From positions 454-62,921 of the forward strand of contig NZ_AZXF01000030.1 of assembly GCF_000515115.1 (NCBI RefSeq): a DNA stretch of 62,468 bases. The letters run 5' to 3'. This DNA is from Nocardiopsis sp. CNT312 (GTDB taxonomy: Bacteria > Actinomycetota > Actinomycetes > Streptosporangiales > Streptosporangiaceae). The notes beneath the pieces were generated by a model that saw nothing but the letters and a program-made list of their open reading frames with translations, did no database searches and was not told the origin of the DNA. Shown here piece by piece: positions 36,489 to 46,512 of the stretch. Within the stretch, counting starts at the first letter, position 1; every line of letters starts with the position of its first letter. The translations under genes were made by a program, and so were the position numbers.

Positions 36489-36709
36489 TGGAGTCTGCTG
36501 GAAAAGCACAGATCCATCAAGGCCCCGAGGAGCGCGGGCGGGGCGGAGGGCGTCTTCCCGGATGCCGTCGCCGTGCGGGGTCTGCGCCGAGGGGGTGCGG
36601 GCTTCGGTTCGGAAGTGCCTGCCCAGAAGCGGTTCCGTGCGCTTCGGTGCGGTGTCTTTGCGATGTGTCTCACGCGCGTGAAGCGTTATGTCGCGAGCTT
36701 TCCACCGAA

Positions 36710-36737
36710 TTGATGTGACTTAATGCACTGTTAATAA
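36710..36737 (+). promoter_or_regulatory. candidate sigma-70-type promoter upstream of ectA
   Basis: TTGATG (36710-36715), 16-base spacer, TAATAA (36732-36737), in the most AT-rich patch of the divergent region and pointing at ectA. It would give a leader of about 275 bases, long enough to hold regulation. Confidence 0.45.
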
Positions 36738-37017
36738 TGCCCCTGAAGGCTCTATGTTTGACCCTGAGCGCGATCCGCCGCACGCGCCGAACCGCGCGGC
36801 GACCCACCGTGGTCGGCCCGCGCGCGAAAGGCGAAATCCCCTGATGGACAGGGCACTCACGGTGGGAGCCGCACACCGAAGGCCCCCCGCGAGGGCTCTG
36901 GCCAGGTCGTTGTTGCGCTGCTAAATAAACGGGTCCTACCCGCTGCTGATCTGGTCAAACATGTGGGCGGAATCTGCCTGAATCATTCTTGGTGTTCGGT
37001 TGCTAAGTTCATTCGAC

Positions 37018-37620
37018 GTGCCACATCTACAGACGAACCTCCAAGCACGCGACCGGACCGACGGCGGGGCCAACGGCTCTGGGGCCACAGGGGCCGCGGG
37101 CCGCGGGGACGTGCGCCTGGCGCAGCCGTCCCTGGAGGACGGGCCGCGCATGTGGCGGCTGGCGGGCCAGGCGGGGATGGACGTCAACTCTCCGTACGCC
37201 TACACGCTCTGGTGCAGGGACTTCGCGAAGACGAGCGTTGTCGCCCGCGATCCCGACGGCGGTCTCGCCGCCTACGTCACCGGACACGTGCGCCCCGACA
37301 GCCCGGACACGTACTTTCTCTGGCAGGTCGCCGTCGACTCCGCGTACCGCGGACAGCGGCTGGCCCGCCGGATGCTCGACTTCATCGGTGACCGGATCGC
37401 CGACCAGGGAATTCGTTATCTCGAAGCGACCGTTACACCCGACAACACCGCATCACGTGCGCTGTTCTCCTCGTTCGCCCGGGACCGCGACACCGAGATC
37501 GCATGGAGCCCGCTCTTCACCGAGGAGCACTTCCCGCAGGACGGCGGGACCCCCCACGAACCAGAGGACCTCGTCCGCATCGGCCCCTTCGGGCCGCGGA
37601 CGAGCCAAGAGCGTGCCTGA
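37018..37620 (+). CDS. ectA: L-2,4-diaminobutyrate N(gamma)-acetyltransferase
   Basis: 200 residues of the GNAT fold; the acetyl-CoA loop reads YRGQRLARRML and the substrate region SPYAYTLWCRDF is typical of EctA. It acetylates the gamma amine of diaminobutyrate, the second step of ectoine synthesis. A low-complexity N-terminus precedes the domain. The start is uncertain: GTG 37018 and TTG 37000 are both in frame and neither has a ribosome site, so a leaderless or non-standard start is possible. First gene of ectABC, 89 bases before ectB. Confidence 0.9.
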   Translation: MPHLQTNLQARDRTDGGANGSGATGAAGRGDVRLAQPSLEDGPRMWRLAGQAGMDVNSPYAYTLWCRDFAKTSVVARDPDGGLAAYVTGHVRPDSPDTYFLWQVAVDSAYRGQRLARRMLDFIGDRIADQGIRYLEATVTPDNTASRALFSSFARDRDTEIAWSPLFTEEHFPQDGGTPHEPEDLVRIGPFGPRTSQERA

Positions 37621-37709
37621 CCATCCGCAACGGATCGACCGATCCTGACCCACCCCGTCGTCAAAGCCACGAGCCCACGAACTTGGGGAAAGGAACCAAG
37701 GAACACACG

Positions 37710-38975
37710 ATGGAGACCTTCCAGCGCCTCGAGTCCGAAGTCCGCGGATACTGCCGGAACTGGCCTGTCGTCTTCGACAAGGCCGTCGGAAGCCACGTCT
37801 ACGACGAGAGCGGCAAGCCCTACCTGGACTTCTTCGCCGGGGCCGGATCCCTCAACTACGGGCACAACAACCCCGAGTTGAAGGCCTCGCTCATCGAGTA
37901 CCTCACCGACGATCGGATCGTCCACAGCCTCGACGCCTACAGCACCGCCAAACGCGAGTTCCTGAAAACGTTCGAGGAGGTCCTCCTCAAACCCAGGGGC
38001 TTGGACTACAAGATCCAGTTCCCCGGCCCGGCGGGCAACAACGCCGTCGAGGCCGCGCTGAAGCTGGCCCGCAAGTACACCGGACGCCAGACCATCATCA
38101 ACTTCACCAACGGCTTCCACGGCATGACCCTGGGCGCGCTGGCCGTGACCGGCAACTCCATGAAGCGCGGCGGTGCCGGTGTCCCGCTGGACCACGTCGC
38201 CACCATGCCCTTCGACAACTACCTCGACGGCAAGACCCCGGACTTCCTCTGGTTGCGCACCCTGCTGGAGGACAGCGGCAGTGGCCTGGACAAGCCGGCC
38301 GCGGTCATCGTCGAGACGGTCCAGGGCGAGGGCGGCATCAACGCCGCCAGCGCCGAGTGGCTGCGCGGGCTCTCCGAGCTGTGCACCGAGTACGGCATCC
38401 TCATGATCGTCGACGACATCCAGATGGGCTGCGGCCGCACCGGCGACTTCTTCAGCTTCGAGGAGGCCGGGATCACCCCGGACATCGTCACGCTCTCCAA
38501 GTCCATCAGCGGCTACGGTCTGCCGATGGCCCTCACGCTGTTCAAGCGCGAGCTGGACGTGTGGAGCCCGGGCGAGCACAACGGCACGTTCCGCGGCTTC
38601 AACCCGGCCATGGTGACCGGCGTCGAGGCGATGCACCGCTACTGGAGCGACGACTCCTTCGCCCGGGCCACCAAGGCCAAGGGCGAGATGGTGGCCGCGC
38701 GTCTCCAGGAGATCGCCGACGAGGTCCCCGAGACCGGTGCGCACGTGCGGGGTCGGGGCCTGGCCCGGGGTATCGCCTTCGAGGAGGCCGCCGTCGCCAA
38801 GCGGGTCACCGCCGAGGCCTTCGACCGCGGCCTGCTCCTGGAGACCTCTGGCCCCGAGGACGAGGTGGCCAAGCTCCTGCCGCCCCTCACCACGACCGAG
38901 GACGAGTTCACCCAGGGCCTCGACATCATCGCCGAGTCCGTCCGTGCCGCGGTGAAGGTGGCGCAGCCGGCCTGA
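37710..38975 (+). CDS. ectB: L-2,4-diaminobutyrate transaminase
   Basis: 421 residues, the usual EctB length. A class III PLP aminotransferase: VDDIQMGCGRTG holds the PLP-contacting Asp, and TLSKSISGYG the Schiff-base Lys. It moves an amino group from glutamate to aspartate semialdehyde, the first committed ectoine step. AAGGAACCAAGG precedes the ATG. A strong stem-loop lies between it and ectC, so ectC expression may be adjusted at the RNA level. Confidence 0.95.
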   Translation: METFQRLESEVRGYCRNWPVVFDKAVGSHVYDESGKPYLDFFAGAGSLNYGHNNPELKASLIEYLTDDRIVHSLDAYSTAKREFLKTFEEVLLKPRGLDYKIQFPGPAGNNAVEAALKLARKYTGRQTIINFTNGFHGMTLGALAVTGNSMKRGGAGVPLDHVATMPFDNYLDGKTPDFLWLRTLLEDSGSGLDKPAAVIVETVQGEGGINAASAEWLRGLSELCTEYGILMIVDDIQMGCGRTGDFFSFEEAGITPDIVTLSKSISGYGLPMALTLFKRELDVWSPGEHNGTFRGFNPAMVTGVEAMHRYWSDDSFARATKAKGEMVAARLQEIADEVPETGAHVRGRGLARGIAFEEAAVAKRVTAEAFDRGLLLETSGPEDEVAKLLPPLTTTEDEFTQGLDIIAESVRAAVKVAQPA

Positions 38976-39035
38976 GACAGGCCCTCCCGGGGTCCTGTGG
39001 GCCCCGGGGCTCCCCCCGAAGGAAACACAGGGTTC

Positions 39036-39082
39036 ACGGGGCCGGTCGGCACCCTCCCGGAAGGGAAGCCGACCGGCCCTGT
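39036..39082 (+). promoter_or_regulatory. intercistronic stem-loop between ectB and ectC
   Basis: Arms GGGCCGGTCGG (39039-39049) and CCGACCGGCCC (39069-39079) are perfect inverted copies and pairing extends to 14 bases with one G-U. The loop is about 19 bases. No T-run follows, so it may be a processing or stabilising stem, or a partial terminator, inside the operon. Confidence 0.7.
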
Positions 39083-39137
39083 CCGTGTTGAATGGACCGA
39101 AGCGATTGGCGCACGAGCGCGTTAAAGGAGACCATCA

Positions 39138-39554
39138 GTGATCGTTCGCAGCCTGGACGAGGTCAACGGCACCGACCGCGACGTCGAGCACGGCAACTGG
39201 CGCAGCCGCCGGGTCATCCTGGCCAAGGAGGGGGTGGGCTTCTCCTTCCACGAGACCGTGCTGTACGCGGGTACCGAGACCAGCATGTGGTACGCCAACC
39301 ACATCGAACTGGTGCACTGCATCGAGGGTGAGGCCGAACTCACCAACGATGAGACCGGGGAGAAGCACGTCATCACCCCGGGCACCCTCTACCTGCTCAA
39401 CGGTCACGAGAAGCACACGGTCCGCCCCAAGACGGACTTCCGTGTGCTGTGCGTGTTCAACCCGCCGGTGACCGGGCGCGAGGTGCACGACGAGAACGGC
39501 GTGTACCCGCTCATCGTCGAGGAGCCGGCCGAGGGCGACGCCCCGGTCGCCTGA
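39138..39554 (+). CDS. ectC: ectoine synthase
   Basis: 138 residues, a single cupin. The metal/substrate region around METSMW-type [16 protein letters not shown] and the later [10 protein letters not shown] are characteristic. It closes N-gamma-acetyl-diaminobutyrate to ectoine with loss of water. GTG 39138 follows AAAGGAG. Third gene of ectABC; ectD (hydroxylase) does not follow, so hydroxyectoine could be made only if ectD lies elsewhere. Confidence 0.95.
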   Translation: MIVRSLDEVNGTDRDVEHGNWRSRRVILAKEGVGFSFHETVLYAGTETSMWYANHIELVHCIEGEAELTNDETGEKHVITPGTLYLLNGHEKHTVRPKTDFRVLCVFNPPVTGREVHDENGVYPLIVEEPAEGDAPVA

Positions 39555-39573
39555 CGACCGGGCGGCATGCGTG

Positions 39574-39600
39574 CGGGCGGGACCCTGGGGGTCCCGCCCG
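39574..39600 (+). terminator. terminator of ectABC
   Basis: CGGGCGGGACC (39574-39584) pairs with GGTCCCGCCCG (39590-39600) across a five-base loop, 19 bases after the ectC stop. Confidence 0.82.
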
Positions 39601-39946
39601 TATCCGTTTCACGAGGCCCAACCCCCACAGTGACCCCCTGAGCCACCCACGGTCACGCGGTACAGGTGGCGGCGCACGGCGGTGTTCTCTCGGCGTTCAC
39701 TGGCTGGTAGAGGCCCCATAACCAGTGCATAACGGACTAATCGTGCCTAGTTACTGATAAGCGGCCTGGGTAGGGAGAATCCCGTACCAGTGCCGCCGGC
39801 CCAGTCCTGTCGGCGGCCGGTCTCCGTGCCGTGTGCCACCCCCTCGCGGAGACCTCAGAGGCAGGAGTTCCTGTCCCCCGAACGCGCGGCGTCGCCGTCT
39901 GCTTGACGAGGCGGCGCCGCTCCCCCGAGTTCTACGAGGAGCAGTC
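39601..39946 (+). other. intergenic region before ehuB
   Basis: About 350 bases with no supported gene. An AT-richer patch at 39715-39765 contains CTAGTTACTGATAAG and probably the ehu promoter, but no -35/-10 pair is convincing. Confidence 0.45.
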
Positions 39947-40876
39947 GTGAAGAAGCAGGTACCAGCGGTCAACCAGGGTGCGACGTGGGGCCGCCGAGAC
40001 GCGTTCCGACTGGGCGGTGTGGGGCTCGCCGTGGCCGGTCTCGCCGCTTGCAGCCGGGTGGACGGTGGCGGTGACGGTGGCGGTGAGGGTGGCGGCCAGT
40101 CCACTCTGGACCGCCTGCGCGAGCAGGGCTTCGTCACCGTGGGCCTCGCCAGCGAGATCCCCTTCGGCTTCATCGACGACGCCGGCAACCCGGCGGGTCA
40201 GTCCCCGGCCGTGGCCCAGGCGGTCTTCGAGGAGCTCGGCGTTCCCGAGATCCAGGCCGAATCCGTCGCCTGGGACGGTCTGATCCCGGGCTTGCAGGCC
40301 AGCCGGTTCGACGTCATCGCCGCCGGCATGTTCATCAACCCCGAACGCTGCCAGCAGGTCGCCTTCAGCGAGCCGACCGCCACCTCCCCGGAGGCCTTCC
40401 TCGTCAACGAGGGCAACCCGGACGACATTACCCACTTCACGTCGTTCGTGGACAACTCCGACCTCAAGCTGGCGGTCCTCAACGGCTCCGTGGAACAGGG
40501 CTACGCCGAGCACTTCGGTATCCCCGAGGACCAGCTCGAACTGATCCCGGACCAGACCACCGGCTATGAGCTGCTGGACGCGGGCCGTGTGGACGCCGTC
40601 TCCATGCTGAGCGTGTCCCACACCTATCTGCTGCTCGACCGCGGCGGGCCCTTCGAGGTCACCGAGGCCTTCTTCCCCGAGATCGACGGCACGCAGGAGA
40701 AGGGCTGGGGCGGCCTGGCCTTCCGCCAGGAAGAGGCCTCGCTCGTGGAGGAGGTCAACCGGGTCATCGCCGAGTTCAAGGAGAACGGACGCCTCCTGGA
40801 GATTGGCGAGGAGTGGGGCTTCACCGAGGCTGACCTGCCCGACGACGTCACGACCGCCGAACTCTGCGAAGGCTGA
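39947..40876 (+). CDS. ehuB: ectoine/hydroxyectoine ABC transporter, substrate-binding lipoprotein
   Basis: 309 residues. A twin-arginine start (WGRRDAFRLGG) runs into a lipobox LAAC, so the protein is likely exported folded by Tat and lipid-anchored outside. The mature part is a family 3 amino-acid-type binding protein; VIAAGMFINPERCQQVAFS and EAFLVNEGNP are typical of EhuB. It captures ectoines for uptake as compatible solute or nutrient. GTG 39947 follows GAGGAG. First gene of ehuBCDA. Confidence 0.9.
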   Translation: MKKQVPAVNQGATWGRRDAFRLGGVGLAVAGLAACSRVDGGGDGGGEGGGQSTLDRLREQGFVTVGLASEIPFGFIDDAGNPAGQSPAVAQAVFEELGVPEIQAESVAWDGLIPGLQASRFDVIAAGMFINPERCQQVAFSEPTATSPEAFLVNEGNPDDITHFTSFVDNSDLKLAVLNGSVEQGYAEHFGIPEDQLELIPDQTTGYELLDAGRVDAVSMLSVSHTYLLLDRGGPFEVTEAFFPEIDGTQEKGWGGLAFRQEEASLVEEVNRVIAEFKENGRLLEIGEEWGFTEADLPDDVTTAELCEG

Positions 40877-40882
40877 TACCGC

Positions 40883-41611
40883 GTGCAGTTCTTGATCGAG
40901 CGGCTGCCGCTCTATCTCGACGGCGCGTGGGTCACCATCCAGCTCACCATCGGCGGCTGTGCCCTGGCCTTCGTCCTGGCCATGGCCTTCGGCATCCTGG
41001 GCAGCATGAAGCACGGGCTGCCCAGGGCCGTGGCCACGGTCTACGTGGAGGTCTTCCGGGGCATCGCCGCCCTGGTGCTGATGTTCTGGATGGCCTACGC
41101 GCTTCCGCTGGCCACCGGGTTCCAGCTCAACGATGTGTTCGCCGCGATCCTGGCGGTCGGGCTGAACGTCGGCGCCTACGGTGCCGAGGTGGTCCGTGCC
41201 GCGATCAACGCTGTGCCCAGGGCCCAGATCGAGGGCACGGTCGCGCTCAACATGTCCTGGTTCCAGCGCACCCGGCTGGTCGTGGTTCCGCAGGCCTGGG
41301 CACAGATGCTGCCGACGTTCGGCAACCTGGTCATCGAGCTCATGAAGGCCACGGCGGTGGCCTACCTCATCGGTGTCACGGACCTGACGGCGGTCGCCGA
41401 TCAGATGCGTGAAGCCACCGGTGAGACCATCGTGGCCTTCTCCGGTGCCCTGATCCTCTACTACGTCATCGCGCAGGTGCTGATCTTCGGTATGCGCCTT
41501 CTCGAACGGCGGGCCAACCGGAAGCTGGGACGGACCCCGCCCGGTGGTGCGGGACTGTTCGCTCTCCTTCGGCCTCCGAAGACCGGTACGAAGGTGGGGG
41601 TGGCACAGTGA
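40883..41611 (+). CDS. ehuC: ectoine/hydroxyectoine ABC transporter permease EhuC
   Basis: 242 residues with five to six helices and the coupling (EAA) loop EGTVALNMSWFQRTRLVVVP of polar amino acid-type permeases. The GTG start is six bases after ehuB. The C-terminal tail is basic and overlaps the start of ehuD by four bases (GTGA). Works with EhuD and EhuA in the membrane. Confidence 0.9.
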   Translation: MQFLIERLPLYLDGAWVTIQLTIGGCALAFVLAMAFGILGSMKHGLPRAVATVYVEVFRGIAALVLMFWMAYALPLATGFQLNDVFAAILAVGLNVGAYGAEVVRAAINAVPRAQIEGTVALNMSWFQRTRLVVVPQAWAQMLPTFGNLVIELMKATAVAYLIGVTDLTAVADQMREATGETIVAFSGALILYYVIAQVLIFGMRLLERRANRKLGRTPPGGAGLFALLRPPKTGTKVGVAQ

Positions 41612-42232
41612 CCTGGGATCTCCAATTCACCCTCGACTCCATGCCCACTCTGCTGGAGGGGCTCCTGGTGACGGTCCAGGTGACCGCGATGGGCTACCTC
41701 ATCGCGCTCTCCCTGGGGCTGCTGATCGCCATCGCACGGCGCGTGCCCGTGGCGGGGTCCGTCCTGCACGTCGTGATGGAGTTCGTCCGGACCACGCCCC
41801 TGGTGGTGCAGCTGGTCTTCGTCTTCTTCCTGACCCCGCCCAACATCTCCGGGATGACCGTGGGTGTCGTCGTCATCGGGGTGCACTACTCGGCCTACAC
41901 CGCCGAGGTGTACCGGTCGGGCATCGAAGGCGTGGCGAAGGGGCAGTGGGAGGCCGCGCGGGCGCTCAGCCTGCCTGCCACCCGGACGTGGGGGGCGATC
42001 GTGCTGCCCCAGGCCATCCGGAAGGTCATCCCGGCCCTGGGCAACTACCTCATCTCCATGTTCAAGGACACACCGCTGCTCATCGCGATCGGTGTGGCCG
42101 AGCTGCTCACCCGGGCCCAGCAGATCGGCTCCGCGAGCTTCCGTGTGGTGGAGGCCTACACCATGGTCGGGTTCCTCTTCCTCCTGGTGAGCATCCCGTC
42201 CGCGATCATCATCCGACGACTGGAGAGACGCT

Positions 42233-42246
<14 letters not shown>
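41608..42246 (+). CDS. ehuD: ectoine/hydroxyectoine ABC transporter permease EhuD
   Basis: 212 residues, five helices, coupling loop [20 protein letters not shown] and the RTTPLVVQL segment of this permease family. Its GTG overlaps ehuC by four bases and its end overlaps ehuA by 14, so all three are tightly coupled. Confidence 0.9.
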
Positions 42247-43057
<811 letters not shown>

Positions 43058-43070
43058 CATAGTCGACCGG

Positions 43071-43113
43071 GCGGCGGCCGGGGCGCGGGGACCGCGCCCC
43101 GGCCGCCGCTTTT
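43071..43113 (+). terminator. rho-independent terminator of ehuBCDA
   Basis: A 17-base perfect stem (43071-43087 with 43093-43109, loop GGGAC) followed directly by TTTT (43110-43113). The clearest terminator in the window. Confidence 0.92.
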
Positions 43114-43214
43114 GGTGCTCTTCGGCTTGCCCTAACCACGACATACCGTAGTCATGAGGATGCTTTTAGTCTCTCCTTGGGCAGAATGGGTGTCCTGAGG
43201 CAGGGGGGACTCTT

Positions 43215-44150
43215 GTGACCGAGACGCGAAGTTGGGGGCTCACCTCGGCGGGTGTGTTCTTCGCAGTGGTCGTGTTCGCGATGCTCGCCAGTGCCAGCCT
43301 CCGCGCTGAGATCCTGGGCCCGGACCTTCCCATCTTCCTGACGGGGTGGGGGGCCGAGGTGGTCGGGGCGGTCATGGCCTTCGTCCTCGTCCGGTGGTTC
43401 GGCGACCGGGACGGGCTGGACCTGAGGATCCGCCTGGCGCTGGAGGAGCACCCCGTCGGCCGTGAGCTCGGCCTGCTCCTCGGCTTCCTGGGCGGGTTCA
43501 TCGTGCTCATGGTCCTGCTGTCGGGGATCTTCTCGCTGCTGTCGGGGGAGATCGGTGCGGACCTGCGCATGTCGGCGGCGATGGTCTCCCGGCTGCTGTT
43601 CATGCTCGCCCTGCCGCTGCTCTTCATGGACCGTGCCGGGTACACCGTCAGTGGTCCGGGCTCCGCCATGGCCCTGCTCGTGGTGATCGTGCGCGAACCC
43701 TGGCGCTGGCTCGGCCTCATTCCGGTGGTGTTCTTCCTCGTCGTGCTCGGGGTCGCCGCCATGCCCGCCTATGGCCTGACGGGTCTCTCACTCGCTGCGC
43801 TGGGTCTCGTCCTGGCCTTCGCGCTCATCTCGGTGTGCGAGGAGATCTTCTACCGGGGCATGGTGCAGACCCGGCTGGAACTGGTCATGGGGCGGTGGGG
43901 TGGGATCTTCGCGACCGCCGGCCTCTACTCGCTGAGCTACGCCCTCACCCAGCCGTATGACATCGTGGGCCAGTTCAGCCGTACGGACCCGGTGTACGAC
44001 GTCGGTCTCGCGCTGTGCATCTACGGGTCGGTCGCCCTCTTCCACGGCTGCCTGTGGACGTGCTACCGCAACATCTGGCTGAACGTGCTGGTCCACCTCT
44101 GCGGCCTGCTCATCCTCCTGCGGCCAGAGGTAACGTCGCCCTTGTTCTGA
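43215..44150 (+). CDS. CPBP-family intramembrane protease-like protein
   Basis: 311 residues, about eight helices. The CPBP (CAAX protease/bacteriocin-processing) motif CEEIFYRG gives Glu209, Glu210 and Arg214, and a late helix has NVLVHLCG. The second motif, normally FxxxH, reads LYSLSYA here, so one expected His is missing and activity is doubtful. GTG 43215 follows AGGGGGGA. It stands alone after the ehu terminator. Function unknown. Confidence 0.72.
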   Translation: MTETRSWGLTSAGVFFAVVVFAMLASASLRAEILGPDLPIFLTGWGAEVVGAVMAFVLVRWFGDRDGLDLRIRLALEEHPVGRELGLLLGFLGGFIVLMVLLSGIFSLLSGEIGADLRMSAAMVSRLLFMLALPLLFMDRAGYTVSGPGSAMALLVVIVREPWRWLGLIPVVFFLVVLGVAAMPAYGLTGLSLAALGLVLAFALISVCEEIFYRGMVQTRLELVMGRWGGIFATAGLYSLSYALTQPYDIVGQFSRTDPVYDVGLALCIYGSVALFHGCLWTCYRNIWLNVLVHLCGLLILLRPEVTSPLF

Positions 44151-44270
44151 GAGAAGTCGCCTTCCATACACCCTCCCCTAACCCATGGGAAACATGGTAC
44201 GAAAATCCCTACTGGATGATCGGGTGTACGGGGGCTGATGGGTACACACTCCGCATAGCAGTTGTAAGGG

Positions 44271-44314
44271 GGTCATCTTCCCATCATCCGAGCGTCACTT
44301 GATGGTCATCACGA
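44271..44314 (+). promoter_or_regulatory. four 11-base direct repeats resembling a PHO box
   Basis: Consecutive units GGTCATCTTCC, CATCATCCGAG, CGTCACTTGAT and GGTCATCACGA (44271, 44282, 44293, 44304). Each has (G/A)TCA at the same place, as in the 11-base repeats bound by the phosphate regulator PhoP in Streptomyces. They end 18 bases before the ppk start. PhoP control of ppk is established in Streptomyces; for this genome it is inferred from the repeats. Confidence 0.7.
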
Positions 44315-44332
44315 GGGGGGAGTCTGCCAACT

Positions 44333-46435
44333 GTGAGCACGGAATCAGCGTCCACGCCTGTGGAACCCACCGCCGAGGAACTCCCGCCGGATCGCTTCAT
44401 GGACCGCGAGGAGGGCTGGCTGCGGTTCAACCAACGGGTCCTCGAACTCGCCGAGGACGAGGAGGTCCCGCTCCTGGAGCGGGCGCGTTTCCTGGCCATC
44501 TTCTCCAGCAACCTCGACGAGTTCTTCATGGTCAGGGTCGCCGGGCTCAAGCGCCGCATCGCCACCGGCCTCGCCGTGCCCTCCTCCAGCGGTCACCAGC
44601 CGCGGGCCACCCTGGAGCGGGTCTCGGAGTTCACGCGCGAACTCATGCTCCGCCACGCCGCCTGCTACCACGAGAGCGTCGCCCCGGCCCTGCGCGAGGT
44701 CGGGATCCGCATCGTGCGCTGGGACGAGCTCGACGAGGCCGAGCGGGAGTACCTGCACGGGCTCTTCCGCCGCTCCATCTACCCGCTCGTCACACCGTTC
44801 GCCGTCGACTCGGCCCATCCCTTCCCCTACATCTCCGGTCGCTCGCTCAACCTCGCGGTCACGGTCCGCGATCCGCGTGACGAACGGCGCATGTTCGCCC
44901 GGGTCAAGGTTCCCGGGTCCCTGTCGCGGTTCATCGAGCTCGCCGCGGGCGAGGGCAGGCGCTTCGTCCCCGTGGAGGACATCATCGCCGCCCACCTGCC
45001 CCAGCTCTTCGAGGGGATGGAGGTCGTCGAGCACCACGCCTTCCGTGTCACCCGCAACGCCGACCTGGAAGTGGACGAGGACGAGACGGACGACCTGGTC
45101 CAGTCCCTCGAACAGGAACTCCTGCGCCGGCGTTTCGGACCCCTGGTGCGGCTGGAGGTGGAGCAGTCCATCTCCGAAGAGGTTCTGGCCATCCTCATGG
45201 AGGAGCTCGGTGCCGCCGACGAGGAGGTCTACCGGGTCCCGGGCCCGCTGAACCTCGCCGGACTGTCCCAGATCGCCGACGTGGACCGTCCCGAACTGAG
45301 TTTCCCGCCGATGGTCCCGGTGGAGCCGCCAGTCCTGAACTCGGGCGACCTCTTCGCGGCCATCCGCAAGGACGAGATCCTCGTCCACCATCCCTACGAG
45401 TCGTTCGCCACCACCACCGAGCGCTTCCTGGCCCTGGCGGCGGGAGACCCCAAGGTCGTGGCGATCAAGCAGACCCTGTACCGCACCAGCGGTGACTCGC
45501 CCATCGTGGACGCGCTCATCGAGGCGGCCCGAGCGGGCAAGGAGGTCGTCGTCCTGGTCGAGGTCAAGGCCCGCTTCGACGAGCAGAACAACATCCAGTG
45601 GGCCCGCAAGCTGGAGGACGCGGGCTGCCACGTCGTCTACGGTGTCGTCGGACTGAAGACCCACTGCAAGCTCTCCATGGTCATCCGGCAGGACGACGAC
45701 GGCCTGCTCCGGCGGTACTGCCACGTGGGCACCGGAAACTACAACCCGGCGACCGCGCGGATCTATGAGGACCTGGGCCTGTTCAGTGCCTCCTCCGAGG
45801 TCGGGGAGGACGTCAGCGACCTCTTCAACAGCCTTACCGGATTCTCCCACAAGTCCCGCTACAGAAGGCTTCTGGTAGCCCCTTCGGCGCTGAGGGACGG
45901 ATTGCTGGAGCAGATCTCCACGGAGATCGAGAACGCCCTCAAGGGCGACCCGGCCCGCATCCGCATCAAGGTCAACTCCCTGGTCGACCGGGAGATCATC
46001 GATGCCCTGTACCGGGCCTCGCGTGCCGGGGTGAGTGTCGACCTGTGGGTGCGCGGCAGTTGCGTTCTGCGCGCGGGCGTTCCCGGACTGTCCGAGAACA
46101 TCCGTGTCCGCAGTGTCCTGGGCCGTTTTCTGGAGCACTCCCGCATCTTCATCTTCGCCAACGGGTGGCGTCCCCAGGTCTGGATCGGCAGCGCCGACCT
46201 CATGCCGCGCAACCTGGACCGGCGCGTGGAGGCGCTGGTCCGGATCTCCGACCCCGACCAGTGCCGACGCCTGGTCGGACTCGTGGACCTGGCGATGGCC
46301 GACAGCACCTCGGCCTGGCGGCTGGAGCCCGACGGCACCTGGACACGGGCCAGGTACGATGACGACGGCCAACCGCTCGTGGACCTCCAGGAGGCCCTGC
46401 GCGGTGACCGTCGCCCGCGGGCGACGGAGTACTGA
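44333..46435 (+). CDS. ppk: polyphosphate kinase 1
   Basis: 700 residues. The PPK1 fold is clear: [19 protein letters not shown] and [15 protein letters not shown] at the N-terminus, KTHCKLSMV, and the phospho-histidine loop [14 protein letters not shown] with His464. It makes polyphosphate from ATP reversibly. GTG 44333 follows GGGGGGAG; a shorter start (ATG 44399) would still keep the core but is less like relatives with an N-terminal extension. Followed by a MutT1-type gene, the order also seen in mycobacteria. Confidence 0.95.
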   Translation: MSTESASTPVEPTAEELPPDRFMDREEGWLRFNQRVLELAEDEEVPLLERARFLAIFSSNLDEFFMVRVAGLKRRIATGLAVPSSSGHQPRATLERVSEFTRELMLRHAACYHESVAPALREVGIRIVRWDELDEAEREYLHGLFRRSIYPLVTPFAVDSAHPFPYISGRSLNLAVTVRDPRDERRMFARVKVPGSLSRFIELAAGEGRRFVPVEDIIAAHLPQLFEGMEVVEHHAFRVTRNADLEVDEDETDDLVQSLEQELLRRRFGPLVRLEVEQSISEEVLAILMEELGAADEEVYRVPGPLNLAGLSQIADVDRPELSFPPMVPVEPPVLNSGDLFAAIRKDEILVHHPYESFATTTERFLALAAGDPKVVAIKQTLYRTSGDSPIVDALIEAARAGKEVVVLVEVKARFDEQNNIQWARKLEDAGCHVVYGVVGLKTHCKLSMVIRQDDDGLLRRYCHVGTGNYNPATARIYEDLGLFSASSEVGEDVSDLFNSLTGFSHKSRYRRLLVAPSALRDGLLEQISTEIENALKGDPARIRIKVNSLVDREIIDALYRASRAGVSVDLWVRGSCVLRAGVPGLSENIRVRSVLGRFLEHSRIFIFANGWRPQVWIGSADLMPRNLDRRVEALVRISDPDQCRRLVGLVDLAMADSTSAWRLEPDGTWTRARYDDDGQPLVDLQEALRGDRRPRATEY

Positions 46436-46512
46436 CGGAGGAGTCCGAGACCATCGACCAGCACAGCCCCCAGGACCAGCCCCAGCCCCCCGACGCGGCC
46501 GGCCCCGCCCAG

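Larger units (their letters stand above)
36328..37017. other. 690-base divergent regulatory region, whiB-family / ectA
   Basis: No supported gene. It is clearly more AT-rich than its surroundings at 36690-36770 and 36905-37015. It holds an inverted repeat at 36462-36488, a promoter-like pair at 36710-36737, and a TAAATA at 36922 that could be the -10 nearest ectA. A GTTG and a GGGTCC (36931) resemble SigB-type elements only loosely. Confidence 0.6.

Noticed and set aside
36670..36876. 68-residue minus-strand frame in the whiB/ectA gap
   Set aside because: AT-rich intergenic composition and no start signal; reads as noise across the promoter patch.
36840..36920. Possible tRNA upstream of ectA
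   Set aside because: No acceptor-stem pairing, no T-loop GTTCGA motif and no CCA-like end.
39001..39082. Possible terminator ending the ectoine operon after ectB
   Set aside because: ectC follows with its own ribosome site and no promoter between; the stem has no T-run, so it is kept as an internal stem-loop.
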